From Anticarsia gemmatalis (taxonomy: Eukaryota; Arthropoda; Insecta; Lepidoptera; Erebidae), in NCBI RefSeq assembly GCF_050436995.1, contig NC_134769.1:1054001-1118000 (forward strand): 64,000 nt of DNA, in the 5' to 3' direction. Below, piece after piece: positions 23,706 through 35,538 of the stretch (position 1 is its first letter; every line of letters starts with the position of its first letter). A program made the translations under genes and the position numbers. Under the pieces are notes generated by a model that saw nothing but the letters and a program-made list of their open reading frames with translations, was not told where the DNA came from and did no database searches.

Positions 23706-24945
23706 TAACAGATGTCTGTCTATACACATTTAATTAGTCAAAAAAGGGTTGATTTAAGTAAAACAAAAGCTGTAGGTTTAACTAAGCTCAAATAATAGTT
23801 TTTATTGTCTTGACTAAGGAGTTGAAGTTTTATAATTATTTCCAGATTCGGTTTATACGCAAACAACTTGATTTGACTACTACATACATATTACTCATAC
23901 TACGCAAAAATAAGTATTTCTTTCCCCCTATCATCCGGTCGGTCCCCTTCAAACCTATACTTCCATACTCAAGTACACTTCATCCCGGTAGATGGCACTA
24001 CATGTATCCAACGATATGAACTAGGTGACAGGTGCTGCCATCTATCAGCGGGAGACCGTTTTAATAACGCTACGTTGCTTTGAGAGGCTTGTGTTTATGA
24101 AATGGGAACTCATAAAGTCTTGTGGAAGAGACAGTGTTATATTGTTTTATTAATTTCAAGTTAGGATTTGTAATCTCAAAATATTTTGAAATGTAATGTA
24201 TCGTAATTGTGGTTGTTAGTGTGACTTCGAAATATGCCTAAGATAGACTAACAAGTTGAAACATAGACATTTTTCTTTTTCTATCTACTGAATATTTTAA
24301 ATAAAACCGTAGCATTTATCGACATGTAGAACATAACCAAGTTTAATACAGTGTCAAAGAAGAATATGTATTTTATATATGCTGCACAAAAGCGTAACAA
24401 GCGTATGTGCAATAATTATGTCTATTTTTCATTGAAAACCCATCGCGTGCTAACTCTCCTACTGACCTAAATACATTCAAAACTAAATAGACTCCAACAA
24501 GTCTCGCCCTATTTATTACCAATCCCTTTCACTCCAATACCGTCTAAGACTATCTAGTTCCAAACAAAATACGGCTGAAGTTGCATTTTTATCGATTTCC
24601 ACTACTTTCGCTTTCTTGGTGCAGGTTTTATGTCAGCAATCGTTTCTGTTTACATACATAATAAAACCTCTTTCGTTTAGGGGTAGGTAGATCTGATGAC
24701 TGACAATATATACACTTATATACTTTTCTTGCACTTCTTTGAAAGAAACAAAAGTCTCTCGAAAATAAGCAATTGTTAAGTACAACCTAGGTTTATGTTT
24801 ATCTATACTTAACTAATCTAAATATTTAGTAGCTTGTTATAACTGACATATTATTCTTAAATATTTAGTTATCTATTTTCAAACACAATTTTTTTTCAAC
24901 TAAAAGGCCATAGCAAACAGAATTCACATAACTTTAAATTTGCAG

Positions 24946-25123
24946 ATACGCCAAGTCAGCATCAAACGATAAAAGGCGACAATGTAAACAACATGCCTCA
25001 GCAACCTTACTGCCAGCCCCGGGAGTACCAGGGTGCTCCGGCCGCGCCCCCGGGGGCCATGTACCCCGGGCCTTCGCCCCCCTGGGACGCGCCTTACGAA
25101 CCAGCTGGGGACGTTTCTTGCTT
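24946..25123 (+). CDS. onecut: Candidate alternative onecut exon A
   Basis: A GC-rich island preceded by an acceptor (AAATTTGCAG) and followed by a consensus donor (CTT|GTGAGT). Joined in phase 1 to the CUT exon it reads DTPSQHQTIKGDNVNNMPQQ and continues in a P/G/Y-rich linker style. It ends in phase 2. Alone it breaks the homeodomain frame. Read through, it stops at a TGA (25,125). Together with candidate exon B the frame is restored (178 + 68 = 246 nt). It may be a cassette, an alternative last exon, or chance. Confidence 0.45.
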
Positions 25124-25512
25124 GTGAGTCCCTCCCTCTCTTGATATCTCTCCTGGTTACCATCAAGTCCCAATCACCTTCTGTCTACTCCTGTAATTTT
25201 TGATTACTTTCTTTAGTTTATTTTTTCTATGTTTTCTTCTCCATTTTGCGTAAAAAGCGCTTCCAAATAAATGTTAATGATTTGCCGATTATCGATTTGG
25301 TGTGAGTATAAATACTCTCTTATTTTATCTGGATGATTTCCTCTACAATATTGATGCAGTAATCTATCATTTCCTTGTTTTCTTTTTTGATTACCATATC
25401 TATTTCAGTTATGTTTCTAGTAATAATTTATTTGGGCGATATAATCGTTGTTTCATAATTACAAAGTTATTTTATCTCCACGATTTACAGTGCGATAGGA
25501 TTTTATTTTAAG

Positions 25513-25580
25513 CCACCCCTACCCTTGTCCGACCCCGCCCCCTACCCGTGGCTGCGTAGCAGTGGACTTGGTTCTCATAG
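25513..25580 (+). CDS. onecut: Candidate alternative onecut exon B
   Basis: A short GC-rich island after a good acceptor (TTTTATTTTAAG) and before a donor (CATAG|GTATTA). At 68 nt it takes phase 2 from exon A and gives phase 1 to the microexon, so A plus B together preserve the onecut frame. The peptide in that frame (HPYPCPTPPPTRGC...) is not recognisable. Evidence is splice context and phase only. Confidence 0.3.
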
Positions 25581-26885
25581 GTATTATAAACATGTAAATA
25601 GCTTGTCGCAAAGGTAAAACTATGTTATATTATAGATTACACAAATACTAATGATGTTTTGGTTCACAGAACTTTGTGACAAGTCGACTTAGATTGAGAG
25701 GATATTGTCTGAATGGATATTTTTGTTTTCTGTCGATCAAATGTGTAAAATGTATAGAGATTTTGCTCATAGATGTTATTTTTTTCTGACTAGGCAGTAT
25801 CCTTGCTTTTGTTCGCTTTGTATGGCAACGATACTGTCTACTGATTGTTTTAGATAATGTTTTTTGAAACATTATTTTTTAGCTGTAGGTAAGTGTTATT
25901 TTGTTAGCTTGAAGAGGCCAAGGTGAATGTTAGACTGCTACCGCGCCCCGATCCCTCCCTTTTTGTTTTCCTCCGCGCCCGGGCTGCAATAGTTTTTCAT
26001 TATATGATTTTATAGGTGCCTGCGAGATTTCAGAACCCTTTGTTAATGTTGTTTACATTGTCGCCAGGTATGCGTTTTTATATAATACGTTTGATGTATA
26101 GATTATTTTTCGATATGATGGAATTGTTTCTTACAAAACAAGTTCAAAAATTTTTAATGTCCTCTAAAATTGGTTTTATAATTCCATCATATCAAATCAT
26201 AGAATAATAGAAAAAACAAATGACATTAAAAGCCTAATTAGATTTCATTTTATGTGTAGAAATATGAGCAAAGTTCGATCATTGTAATAGCTTTAGCGTT
26301 ATACCTAGAAAGGAATCTTGTAAAATTAAAATCTATTTTAGCACTAAATGAAATCTAAGTTAAGGCTTCAACAGGTCCCATGTTGGGCGCCAAGATAAAA
26401 CAAAACAATCTGTTCAAAAGAAAATAACAATTTCAAATGATTTTCCATACATTAAATTGCTTTTACAGATACTATTGTAAAGAAAAAAGACAGAATTTTA
26501 GCATTTTAGTGATTAATTTTTATTTTTTATAAACAATAGCGGTGTAAAAGCTATTCCGTGTAGTAATATATGTTTAGAGCATGTTTGTTGTCTAGATGAA
26601 GAGCTTGATAGAAAACGGTCAAGCGCGAATAGACGATAACAGGTACAATCAACACCAAATACTGAAAAACTAATTCAAATTTTCAGAATCTACTTAAGCA
26701 TACCTAAGTCGCTCAAAGGATGTTTGTTAGTTTTTTTTTCAATTTTGAGGCTTTCGATGAGCTGTCTATGTATGCTAAAGTGATCGTTCTTGAAAATTTG
26801 GTTGGTTTCCGAATTTGTGTGTTGATTGTGAATATTGATGATTTTGCCAAATGTAATTAATTGGTTTTGTGTTTTTTTGTTACAG

Positions 26886-26909
26886 CGGCCCAGATCCCTC
26901 AGAGAGGCA
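26886..26909 (+). CDS. onecut: Onecut 24-nt microexon
   Basis: Bounded by TTGTTACAG and GTAAGT. Joined in phase 1 it turns the end of the CUT exon into LRLAAAQIPQRG and leads in frame into SCKRKEE. Skipping it keeps the frame (24 nt) and gives LRLAGCKRKEE, close to the vertebrate HNF6 linker. So it is likely a regulated neural-type microexon between the CUT domain and the homeodomain. Confidence 0.82.
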
Positions 26910-27310
26910 GTAAGTATTTATGTTTTTTAAAATTAATATCTATGTAGTAGCTGACAGTCTTTTCTTAAACAGTCATTGTTTGCAGTAATATAACATACAA
27001 AGTAATTTAATACGAGAAAAACATTCATAAAGTCTTCAAAATTGGTCTCCTGTTTAGAGTATTTAAAAGATATTGATGTATTCTTTACATTTAATAAAGT
27101 CTGAGAGGTAAAAATATAACTATTACAATCGGATTTTATAATAATTAAGACGATGTCAAATACATATTAGAACGTTTATATGAGATTTTGTATTTGATGT
27201 CATATCTATACGTAGCTCAGTTTCCTATCTGTCACGTTAGGGTATATTATAACTGTATTTAATGGTAGAAATGATGGAAATCACTTGAAGCGTAGGTTGT
27301 GTGTTTGCAG

Positions 27311-27417
27311 GCTGCAAGCGCAAGGAGGAAATGGGCTCGGATACCATGCCTTCCCCGAAGAAACCGCGTTTGGTTTTCACAGACCTCCAGCGGCGTACTC
27401 TACAGGCTATTTTTAAG
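27311..27417 (+). CDS. onecut: Onecut homeodomain exon 1
   Basis: Acceptor TGTTTGCAG, donor AAG|GTAAAT. Encodes CKRKEEMGSDTMPSPKKPRL followed by VFTDLQRRTLQAIFK (residues 248-282), the N-terminal arm and helix 1 of the Onecut-class homeodomain. Ends in phase 0. The +1 frame is also open until a TAA at 27,414-27,416, one base before the donor. Confidence 0.95.
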
Positions 27418-27834
27418 GTAAATAACTCTTTATTGTTATGTAAAATTTATTCGTTATAACATTTTTTTCTGTAATTGCCACAATGATTCACACTTCACAC
27501 AAATATTTGTTCTGAACCTAACTTATGACTAAAGAAAAGCGTTGACAACATTATGCTACAGTTCTGCTAGATGTATTTAGATATAATTTCAGGAGCACGT
27601 TGTATAGAATTTAGAAGCTCATAGCTTGTTTGCGATTAATACGAATAATACATACATTTTATGACTAGCCTTCTAACATTCTTAAATTAATAGTGTTATA
27701 TGAATTAAGAATTAGGAATTTGGTAGAATTAGCTTTGGTTCTTCAAGAAATTAACAACCTATTAAAAATGTAAAATTGAGTTACTTTCTGAAATTTTTAA
27801 GCTTTCATTAAAGAAATCTTAATAAAAATTCCAG

Positions 27835-28077
27835 GAAACAAAACGACCATCAAAAGAAATGCAAGTAACAATAGCGCGGCAGCTCGGTCTAGAGCCGACA
27901 ACAGTTGGCAACTTCTTCATGAACGCCAGAAGACGGTCCATGGACAAATGGAAAGATGACGACGCACCGACCACGGAACTTGAGCAGTGCGAGGCCCATG
28001 ACCTTGATGCGGTCCCGAGCCTCGACTCCGCGGAGTCCGAGGAAGACCATGATGACCACGACGATCATCTCTTGTGA
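27835..28077 (+). CDS. onecut: Onecut homeodomain exon 2 and C terminus
   Basis: Acceptor AAAATTCCAG. Encodes ETKRPSKEMQVTIARQLGLE then PTTVGNFFMNARRRSMDKW, helices 2 and 3 of the homeodomain. The recognition helix has Phe at position 48 (Trp in typical homeodomains) and Met at 50, the Onecut signature, with Asn51 kept. An acidic, Asp/His-rich tail ends at TGA. The tail is short compared with the fly protein. Confidence 0.95.
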   Translation, partial: ETKRPSKEMQVTIARQLGLEPTTVGNFFMNARRRSMDKWKDDDAPTTELEQCEAHDLDAVPSLDSAESEEDHDDHDDHLL

Positions 28078-31000
28078 CGCCGTATACCTCAGCAGCAGCT
28101 TTTAGTGCTCTGAGAATCGACAGTCGTGGGCTCTGAATGTACAATCTCGGTAATATTACCACCTCCGAAATTGTAAGTTTAATGGACACTTTTAATATTA
28201 ATATTCTGTTTATTGTGTGCCTGTACCGATCAGTGAGTTGCTTCTACAGGAACGTGCTCATTCGTATCCACATTTATGTATGTATGATCTTGATTGTGTA
28301 AATGTTTCAAGATTTAATGAAAGTTCTTGTAGTACGTTATGTAGTTGTCATTAATTCGGAGCCCACCGAAGTGAGTAACAAATGTGTACAGTTAAAATAA
28401 CGTGATTAGTGCGACGCCGCGATTAGGTAATGTTTAGTTGTTAGCCGCTGGGATTATTATATATGTTTGAACCAATAGATTTGTCCAAAACTGAATTTTG
28501 ATCGATTTGAAAGCAGTTTTGATTCTTGATTCTCTCAGAGAAAGCGTTGAATTTGTATGTCTGATTCGGTGAATGAATGAAAAGTCGGTCGGAATTTTTG
28601 GTGTTGATTCATCTATTGATTCAAATACAATGTCATGTCCCAGATTGATCTCTTATATCAAACGTTACTAGTCAAACGTGAACTAAAATAGTGACTTTTA
28701 GTTTTTATTTTAGAACGACAATATGTATTTTTTAGCGTAACTCAATCGCTTTGGATTTGACTGTCTGAATAATTCAATTTATTTATTAAGTGAATCTTCT
28801 CTGAAAATAACTTCTTTTACCATTTAGAGTGCAATAATATAAACTTCAAATACATATTTTTATTTTGAATACAAATAATTTTATTTTTCTTAGTTAGGTA
28901 TATAATTGGCATCTAATCCAAAGTTGATTGTTATTAGGTAATTCTAAACGTCGTCAGTTCGGATGTTTTTAATTAGAAAAAATATCCGATGAAATCGGAT
29001 CGTCTTGATTTTATTTGCGAATACATTACATGATTTTATTTTTCGAATCTAAGTAATACAGATTTTACTAGTAACCTTTCTCTCTTTGCAAAGTCATCTG
29101 TTTGAAATTCTTGAAGATTTGCAGTTTTAGATACTACATCTAATGCAATGGTTTGTTGCGCAAGTCAAATTTTGTGTAAATTTTATCCTATTCGAGAATT
29201 GCCCAGACATTTATTTTTGCAGTTTTCACCGTACTTTCAGTTAGTTCTAATAGTTATTTACTTTTAATGATTATAAAGTTGCGATGATATTTTTGTGCAA
29301 AAATCATGTGATGTATCGCCCCCTAGTCAAAACATTTCGTAGTCATTCCATTTAATTTAGTAACGGCTGATAAAACATAAAAGCAAATTTGTGCGTGATA
29401 TTAACTAGTTATAACTTAGATATAAAAAGGTATTTATTTAAGAAAACCGCTTCAATCTAAGTCTAGTCTGAGTTGTGCAAGTAGCTAATGAAATGCTTCG
29501 GATTGCGCAATAGGTTTGTGTTGCATTGTACAAGCGAATATTATACTTAGCAATGTGAAAATTGTATTGTGCAATAATAGGATAGTACACATTTTATGTA
29601 TTGATGAATTATATATTATTTGTATTGAAAAAGTTCAATTTCTGTAGGCTTATTTATTTCCCTTCTAAAATTCAAACTACAACCGATAAGTATTATTGCA
29701 ATGAAAGAAAATTATGCACGAAATTGATTTTATTTACATACTTAATATTTGACGATTATAAACTTTCGCTAGTACAACGCAATAAAAACCCAAGGGAGTT
29801 ATTTTTATTAAGAATACCAGAAAGTATCTAGTTAAAACAAATATCTAAGTTAACACTAAGTATAGTTTATTTATTAATTTATTTATTTTTGTAACCGATT
29901 GCTAGTCTACCTTGTATTATTCACCAAAGAATTTTTAAGTGCAATTCGTTAAAGTAAGTTTTCAAAGGTTTTTCTGCTTTTTGTACTATGGCGGCTGTTT
30001 GAGTTTTGATTGGGGAAAATTACCGAGAAAGTTGCGTTATTTTATTGTTGTATAAGTGGGCAATAAGGCATATATTTGCAGGAGTTACTGTATGTAAGGT
30101 AAGCGTTAAAAACACTCGATAATTTTTCCTTTTCTGGACGCGAAAAGTCGCTTTAAAAGTTTGAAGATTTGTGACTTTTAGCTTCAAGATTTGTAACAAT
30201 TACATTATAATTATGATTGATAGACTAACATACTTCATTTTATTAAAAATGTTGGTTAGAAATCTAATAAAATGATTTGACGTTCGCCATACTTGGGACA
30301 ACTAATTCAAATCATTTTACGCAAGTCACTTGCGCAATATTAAACCAAAATTTCGCAACTAAAAGTCGCTAGTCTATTTAATTCTGTAAATACAATAGTA
30401 ATACAACTAGTCTATATAATTTAAGATTCATAAAACTGTTTCTTTAGTCGAAACTTTATAAAATCCATATCGGAAGACCATCTTCCCTCGTAGTGAGATC
30501 TAGTCACAACTTATGAAAATGAATGACATTGTAGTTATTAATGATTCCACATGAATTTAATGCAATAATTTAATGTTAAAACACTGTCTGTATAATATAA
30601 AACACATGATGTAAAAAATACAATTTTATATGAGCTAATGTTGAGTTAAAATGCCACGACATTTATTTCAAACAAATATTAATGACTATAGTTTATTTAT
30701 TCTGACTGTATAGTTCAACAACTTAGTAGTGTCTTGTGCGCAAGTTCTGCATTAGTCGGAGCCCTCTGCATAAGGCCCTCTATTATGTTGTCAGACTATA
30801 TCAAACTCATTTCAAAGCTGTTAAAACCATAAAGATAATGTTGCTACGAAAGTAATTTTAGTATTGCCATGCAAAAATATTATTTCGAAATATAAATTAA
30901 ATTAGCTTATTTTCCAAAACAGGGATTCATACTTGATGCTTTTAGTTAGATACAATTGATGAGATATCTTGCTATTGGTGGTGTTGCCAGCAATATAAAT

Positions 31001-31750
31001 ATATTGCCCAGTATTTGGCAACACATTGTTGCTGGTTTTATATGTATGATAAACATACAAATATGTAGTCGTTCTACTGTTTGTATAAATAATACTAATT
31101 AAATTAATTACATGTTCAAACTGACTTATTTTCCTTGGCGATAGTTTTTTAACAGCAAAACCTATTGAAAAATTGAATTAGAATCTTATTTTGGGTCTTT
31201 CAATACTGATAAATAAGGTTTTTCTTTATGAACATTTCCGAATACACATTCCAAAAAAATGTAACATTGTCATTTTTTTAAATTCTTAAGTTAATCGTCA
31301 TGAAAAAGTACTCTTATATCTTCATTTGTAATAAATTAACCCGGATAAGTGTCGAATAACCTGTCCACCTGAAAAACTATACAGTACTTATTTCGAAGTG
31401 GTGAAACTGAGATGATAATAAAATTAAAGTTGTTACTGAAAATGCAAGCAAATATGTTCACCTTTGTTCTAATGTTGAATGCTTAACAATATTATTATAA
31501 CGTCAAACTTACCAATGTATTACAAAATACCTAATTGTTTGTGTATTTAAAGACTTGCACTGTAAACTTGCTAGTTGCGAATTATCTAAAAAGGCAGATT
31601 TTATGATCAGATATTCGTTCTAAGTCTAATTTTGAGATTTTTGATAGAATTTTCATATTATTATTTGAATAATATGAAAGTTTACGAAATCTTTGTTCGA
31701 TCGCCGACCCGCTACTACTAGCCGACGTTTTAATATCAGTATCTAATTTA
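28078..31750 (+). other. onecut: Probable long onecut 3' UTR
   Basis: Some 3.7 kb of AT-rich DNA without any repeat family that marks the rest of the window. Polyadenylation-like AATAAA occurs at 29,781, 31,330 and 31,417, and a Pumilio-type TGTAAATA at 30,385. Neural transcription factor genes of insects often have 3' UTRs of this size. No coding frame is supported. Confidence 0.45.
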
Positions 31751-31784
31751 AAAGCTGTTTTTAAAATTTTAAACTTTCGCGTTG

Positions 31785-31895
31785 CATGTTTGATTTATAA
31801 TAGAATACGAGAATCAACGCGAACATACATTTTACCTTAGAATGCTTGACGTTTCGGCGCAGGTTACATTGGCCGTGTTTGCAGACTGACTGAAT
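31785..31895 (+). repeat. Dispersed repeat D, copy 2
   Basis: TTTCGCGTTGCATGTTTGAT, AGAATACGAGAATCAACGCG and GACGTTTCGGCGCAGGTTAC match the family at 2,684 and 61,107. It marks the return of repeats after the onecut 3' region. Confidence 0.65.
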
Positions 31896-32625
31896 CAGCG
31901 ATGATAGGACTGTATAGACGGAGTCAGACAATCCAAACTAAAATGCGTCTACGTGTTAATTCCCGTATTATATTAAATAAAGAACCTTCTCTACATGTCG
32001 GCGAAATTACTTTAGAAATAAATAACCGCCAACATCACATCGCCGACTTGTGTCAGCGAGTCAGCGAGTGCGTAGACTCCTTAGACATAGCCCATGGCAT
32101 TCTTTAAACTCGAATATCAAAAGTGTCAAAATTATTCTTCGAATAGTTATCTGAACAGAAAAATCAAGCCTAAATACTTCGCTGCAAGTAAAAAGTCTTT
32201 GTAAAAGAAAACATTTCAAATTGCGCACAATGTTTAAAAAAGCATATAATTTTTGTAACAGAAATAAATTCGTTTTGTAACTATCGCTTGAATGTGTTGA
32301 GATGGTGAGACAAATACAAAAATACAAATATTTTTGTGTATGTATAGTAATATAGTGCGCTTTCTGATGTACATAGTTGGTGATTACATGTAAGATTATA
32401 TGTACATTTTACAAAGATGTTTTCGTATTATTTATTTACCCCATTAATTAAATAAATAACCATCAGTCTAGCCGTTCTTCCAACTATGCTGGAGTCGGCA
32501 GTCTTACTTGGTGCAGCTGAATACTAGTGATTTACATGGAGCGACTGCCTATAGGACCTCTACAACCCAGTTACCTGATAAATAAATAATAATAAATGAA
32601 TATCGTCGGACAATTCCACACTAAG

Positions 32626-32745
32626 CAAAGCTTGTACTATGGTAACCAAATAACTGATATACAAACTTATATACTTCTAAATACATACTCATATAGATAC
32701 ATTAGCAACCAGGCTAAGGATAAATACTCGTCCAAACAATTCAAG
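32626..32745 (+). repeat. Dispersed repeat E, copy 2
   Basis: TGTACTATGGTAACCAAATA and the following ACTTATATACTTCTAAATAC match the copy at 2,876-2,985. Confidence 0.65.
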
Positions 32746-32805
32746 CGTCTAAGCTCATGGATAACCATTCACAGTTTTTTTAATCCTTTACTATTCACTT
32801 TTGGG

Positions 32806-32890
32806 CAAGGTTAGGTCTTAAGTCCACCACGCTGGCCAAGTGCAGCTTGGGGACTTTGCATACTGTCCTCGAGAAATTTTAAGCCTGCAA
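32806..32890 (-). repeat. LINE-tail-like repeat F fragment
   Basis: GTTAGGTCTTAAGTCCACCA and CGCTGGCCAAGTGCAGCTTG are the inverse of the block at 55,140-55,190. Confidence 0.5.
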
Positions 32891-32934
32891 GGTTTCATCA
32901 CGATGTTTTTTTTCACCGTTAGAGCGAGTGACAA

Positions 32935-33034
32935 TTGTTTCTAATACACACATAACTTTAAAAAATCATTGGTATTTTGCCACTGCTTCTGACCGTTGAG
33001 TACTTGCGTGAGAGGTGCCAACTTATACCACAGT
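32935..33034 (-). repeat. SINE C copy, reverse orientation
   Basis: TTTCTAATACACACATAACT, then TGCGTGAGAGGTGCCAACTT and ATACCAC, the inverse of SINE C. A palindrome starts exactly where the SINE head would continue. Confidence 0.55.
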
Positions 33035-33098
33035 GTGAATAAGTAACAGTATGTTAAAGCAGTGATAGCTTTAACATACTGTTACTTATTCACACTGT
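33030..33098. repeat. Perfect 31-bp hairpin
   Basis: Arms 33,030-33,060 and 33,068-33,098 are exact inverses (left arm begins ACAGTGTGAATAAGTAACAG), with the 7-base loop AGTGATA. It overlaps the truncated end of a SINE C copy, so it may be a rearranged SINE border. Confidence 0.8.
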
Positions 33099-33695
33099 GT
33101 TGGTATGGTTGTGAAATGGCACAACGTCATATGACGTCCTCCCGATTGTCATATTTATTACAGTGGAACGTCTTTGGGCGTCTATTTTAAGGGCAAATTC
33201 CTATGGCGCATCTACTTAGCGCCACAACACGAGCAATTTTTAAAACCACAACCGCAGCATGTCCAAAAAAGTAAGCATCGTTCTATCGTTGTACGCACAC
33301 AAAGTTGCAACGTCTGACGTCGCGCCATTTCATAATTATGTTTACACGACGTTGCTCACGCGAACGTGTTAACACGTATTCCTTCTATTATCTTCACTAT
33401 CATATAAATCATAACATTTCAATAGTCAGTTAGCAAGTCTAGATAGTCAGGACATGTCAGCAGTCCGGCCGAGTTGGCACTCTGCCCGCAGCAGTCTTCC
33501 TCATGATATGATGTACAGTTAATGTGCCACTAAAATAGACATATTTCTTAAACAATATTAATGGATTCGTCTTTGTTTTGTACTACTTACTTAAAAGCTC
33601 AATGCCCTGGTTAGTTTTGTTTTGTTTAGGTTGGCGCGGGAGCTTCAGTTTTCTTTAGAACCCTATAGAAGTTATCAATAGGAATGTTGTTGTTT

Positions 33696-33925
33696 GTATG
33701 TCGTATGGTTAGAGTTCAACCTGGTGTCAAAGTTGTTCAAGCCGCCCGAGAGGCCTTTGACGTGGCTTAACGACATCTTAGTAGACAACAGCCGGGACCG
33801 ACTTTTTACGTGCCCTCCAAAGCACGGAGACGCCCAGCTCAAATACCACTATGCGGTCACCCATCTATGGAATAACCGCGCCGAAGGTTGCACCCATGTT
33901 GGTCCCATATAAGAGGGCATGATTT
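33696..33925 (+). repeat. Dispersed repeat H, copy 1
   Basis: GTCAAAGTTGTTCAAGCCGC, GAGGCCTTTGACGTG and AGTAGACAACAGCCGGGACC recur inverted at 55,571-55,765. A frame over it (LVSKLFKPPERPLTWLND...) is shared by both copies, but it is short and has no known domain. Confidence 0.55.
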
Positions 33926-34318
33926 TTGCCACATGCCCAGACCCATTACTATACTTACAGAACCTAATCAAAATAATATGAAAACTTAAAACTAATTTTG
34001 CAGTATTTACATGAAAGAGTTACAGATGCATAAACAAACCCTTGAATTTATAATTTAGTAGGTCAGAATATTTCAAATTTCAGCCGAAAATAATCAATAT
34101 CAGTACAAATGTAAAGCGGTGATAGGAATCAAAGTAATCTTGTCAAAGGGCCGGCTTAAGACGACACCTCGACTTAAGGCTTTACCGGATTATATGGAGG
34201 CTTCTGCGGCTACCGATAGAAGTTGATAGGAAAACGCAAGTAAGATGGAATTTAAATTAAAATGGTTATTAAACACCCACAAAACGTTGCTTTTCGATAT
34301 TTGGATTTATTCCGATAA

Positions 34319-34678
34319 TCTTTATATATATAATTCTTCTGTACGTGTTTATGTCACTGAACTTCTCTTAAACGAATGGACCGATTTTGATTTTATTATA
34401 TTTATAATCGAAATTTTTTGTGTGTGTTCAAGGGGATCTGAGAATGGTTTAGATTAACAATTTTAGAAAAATGTAGTCTGTGTGGGTTGAAACATTATAA
34501 CTTATCAGCGTCCAAATATCTGTTATATCTTCGAGGCAAATCACTGAACCGATGATAATAAAATTAAGTAAGAGGCGAGGTGAAAGCATAGCTCACTATA
34601 TTTTTCAGAGATCAACCCCCGAAATGTTAAAAATGAGATGAAAATTTCTATTTGTGTGGAGCCGTGCGAGCCAGCTAG
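34319..34678 (+). mobile_element. Helitron-like element, second family
   Basis: Starts TCTTTATATATATAATTCTT and ends CCAGCTAG|T, with a GC-rich hairpin just before. The 5' block (GTCACTGAACTTCTCTTAAA, GATCTGAGAATGGTTTAGAT) is the inverse of 43,185-43,300. Confidence 0.6.
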
Positions 34679-35258
34679 TTGACAATAAAGAAGAGTAAGT
34701 ATACACAATAACGCAAATATTTGGATGAAGCATTAACCAATGTGATAAAATGAATACATCTCGGTGTGATATTAGGTTTGTTGAGGAAAATGCTAAACCA
34801 GAGTTCAGCAGAGTCTCCAATCAGGTAGCCCCGTCTTGTAGAGTCTCTAATCAAGTGTCGGTTAGGGACTTGTATTTCTTCAAATACTGCTTTAACTCCG
34901 TTCAGGTAGGTAGGCAAGATTTTGTCGTTTTTTTCTAAGTGTTCATGTTTTTCTAGTATTTACACCACAACTTTAAAAAGGGAGATAATGATTTGGTTCA
35001 GAGCAGAAATTGAAATCCCACAGCTATTAAGATAAAATTGGGAAACAGCTGTAGTGCGGAAACACTAGTAATCGTAATCTCGTGTTTAATTAAGAATCCG
35101 CAATACTAATAAAGTTGTGATAAATCAGAGCTCGAACTTGTGTCGCTAAGTGCATTGCATCATAAATCTTTCGTACTCTGCCGAATTTCACATCAATCGG
35201 CTTAGCAGTTTTACGTGAAAGAATAACAAGAGGTTGTTGGTACATACTGGACTTTAAC

Positions 35259-35480
35259 TGCCTCCGTAGCGCAGTGGTTTAGGCCGCCACGCCGTTACCG
35301 CATGGGGAGGTTTGTTGGTTCGATTCCTAGTCGGAACAATTATTTGTGCGATCCACAGATAGTTATTTCGGGTCTGGTTTTACCTTGCGTCCGTTGCTTG
35401 TATGTTTGTCAATGTCCCTGCGACACAAGAGCAATTCTAAGTGAGGGAGGTGTCTTCTAAAAAAAGAAAATAAAATAATA
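35259..35480 (+). mobile_element. SINE A (tRNA-derived), copy 2
   Basis: A box GTAGCGCAGTGGTTTAGG, B box GGTTCGATTCC, body GGGTCTGGTTTTACCTTG and GCGACACAAGAGCAATTCT, tail AAAAAAAGAAAATAAAATAA. Same family as 10,820. Confidence 0.82.
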
Positions 35481-35495
35481 AGTTATTAGTGAAAG

Positions 35496-35538
35496 GAAGC
35501 AAGTTATGAAATACACCCAGTATTTCGTAACTTGCTTC
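35496..35538. repeat. 19-bp hairpin
   Basis: Arms GAAGCAAGTTATGAAATAC and its inverse with one mismatch, 5-base loop. No known role. Confidence 0.65.

Larger units (their letters stand above)
15128..24945 (+). other. Onecut long intron (first part)
   Basis: Part of an 11.8 kb intron between the CUT exon and the microexon. It holds three motif modules (18.46-19.81 kb), a CRE/ATCGAT island at 22.6 kb, paired hairpins at 20.34-20.41 kb, a Helitron at 21.6 kb, a MITE at 21.2 kb and LINE-tail fragments. A pyrimidine-rich stretch with CpGs at 16,000-16,130 could be an internal promoter, but this is unproven. Confidence 0.6.

Noticed and set aside
25513..25580. YPW-type hexapeptide in another frame, suggesting a Hox exon
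   Set aside because: No Hox homeodomain follows, the phase does not fit, and one short YPW match in a Pro-rich frame is easily chance.
33250..33285. ATGTCCAAAAAA directly before GTAAGC, as a four-codon first exon
   Set aside because: Too short to support, no downstream exon recognised, and the surroundings hold repeats.
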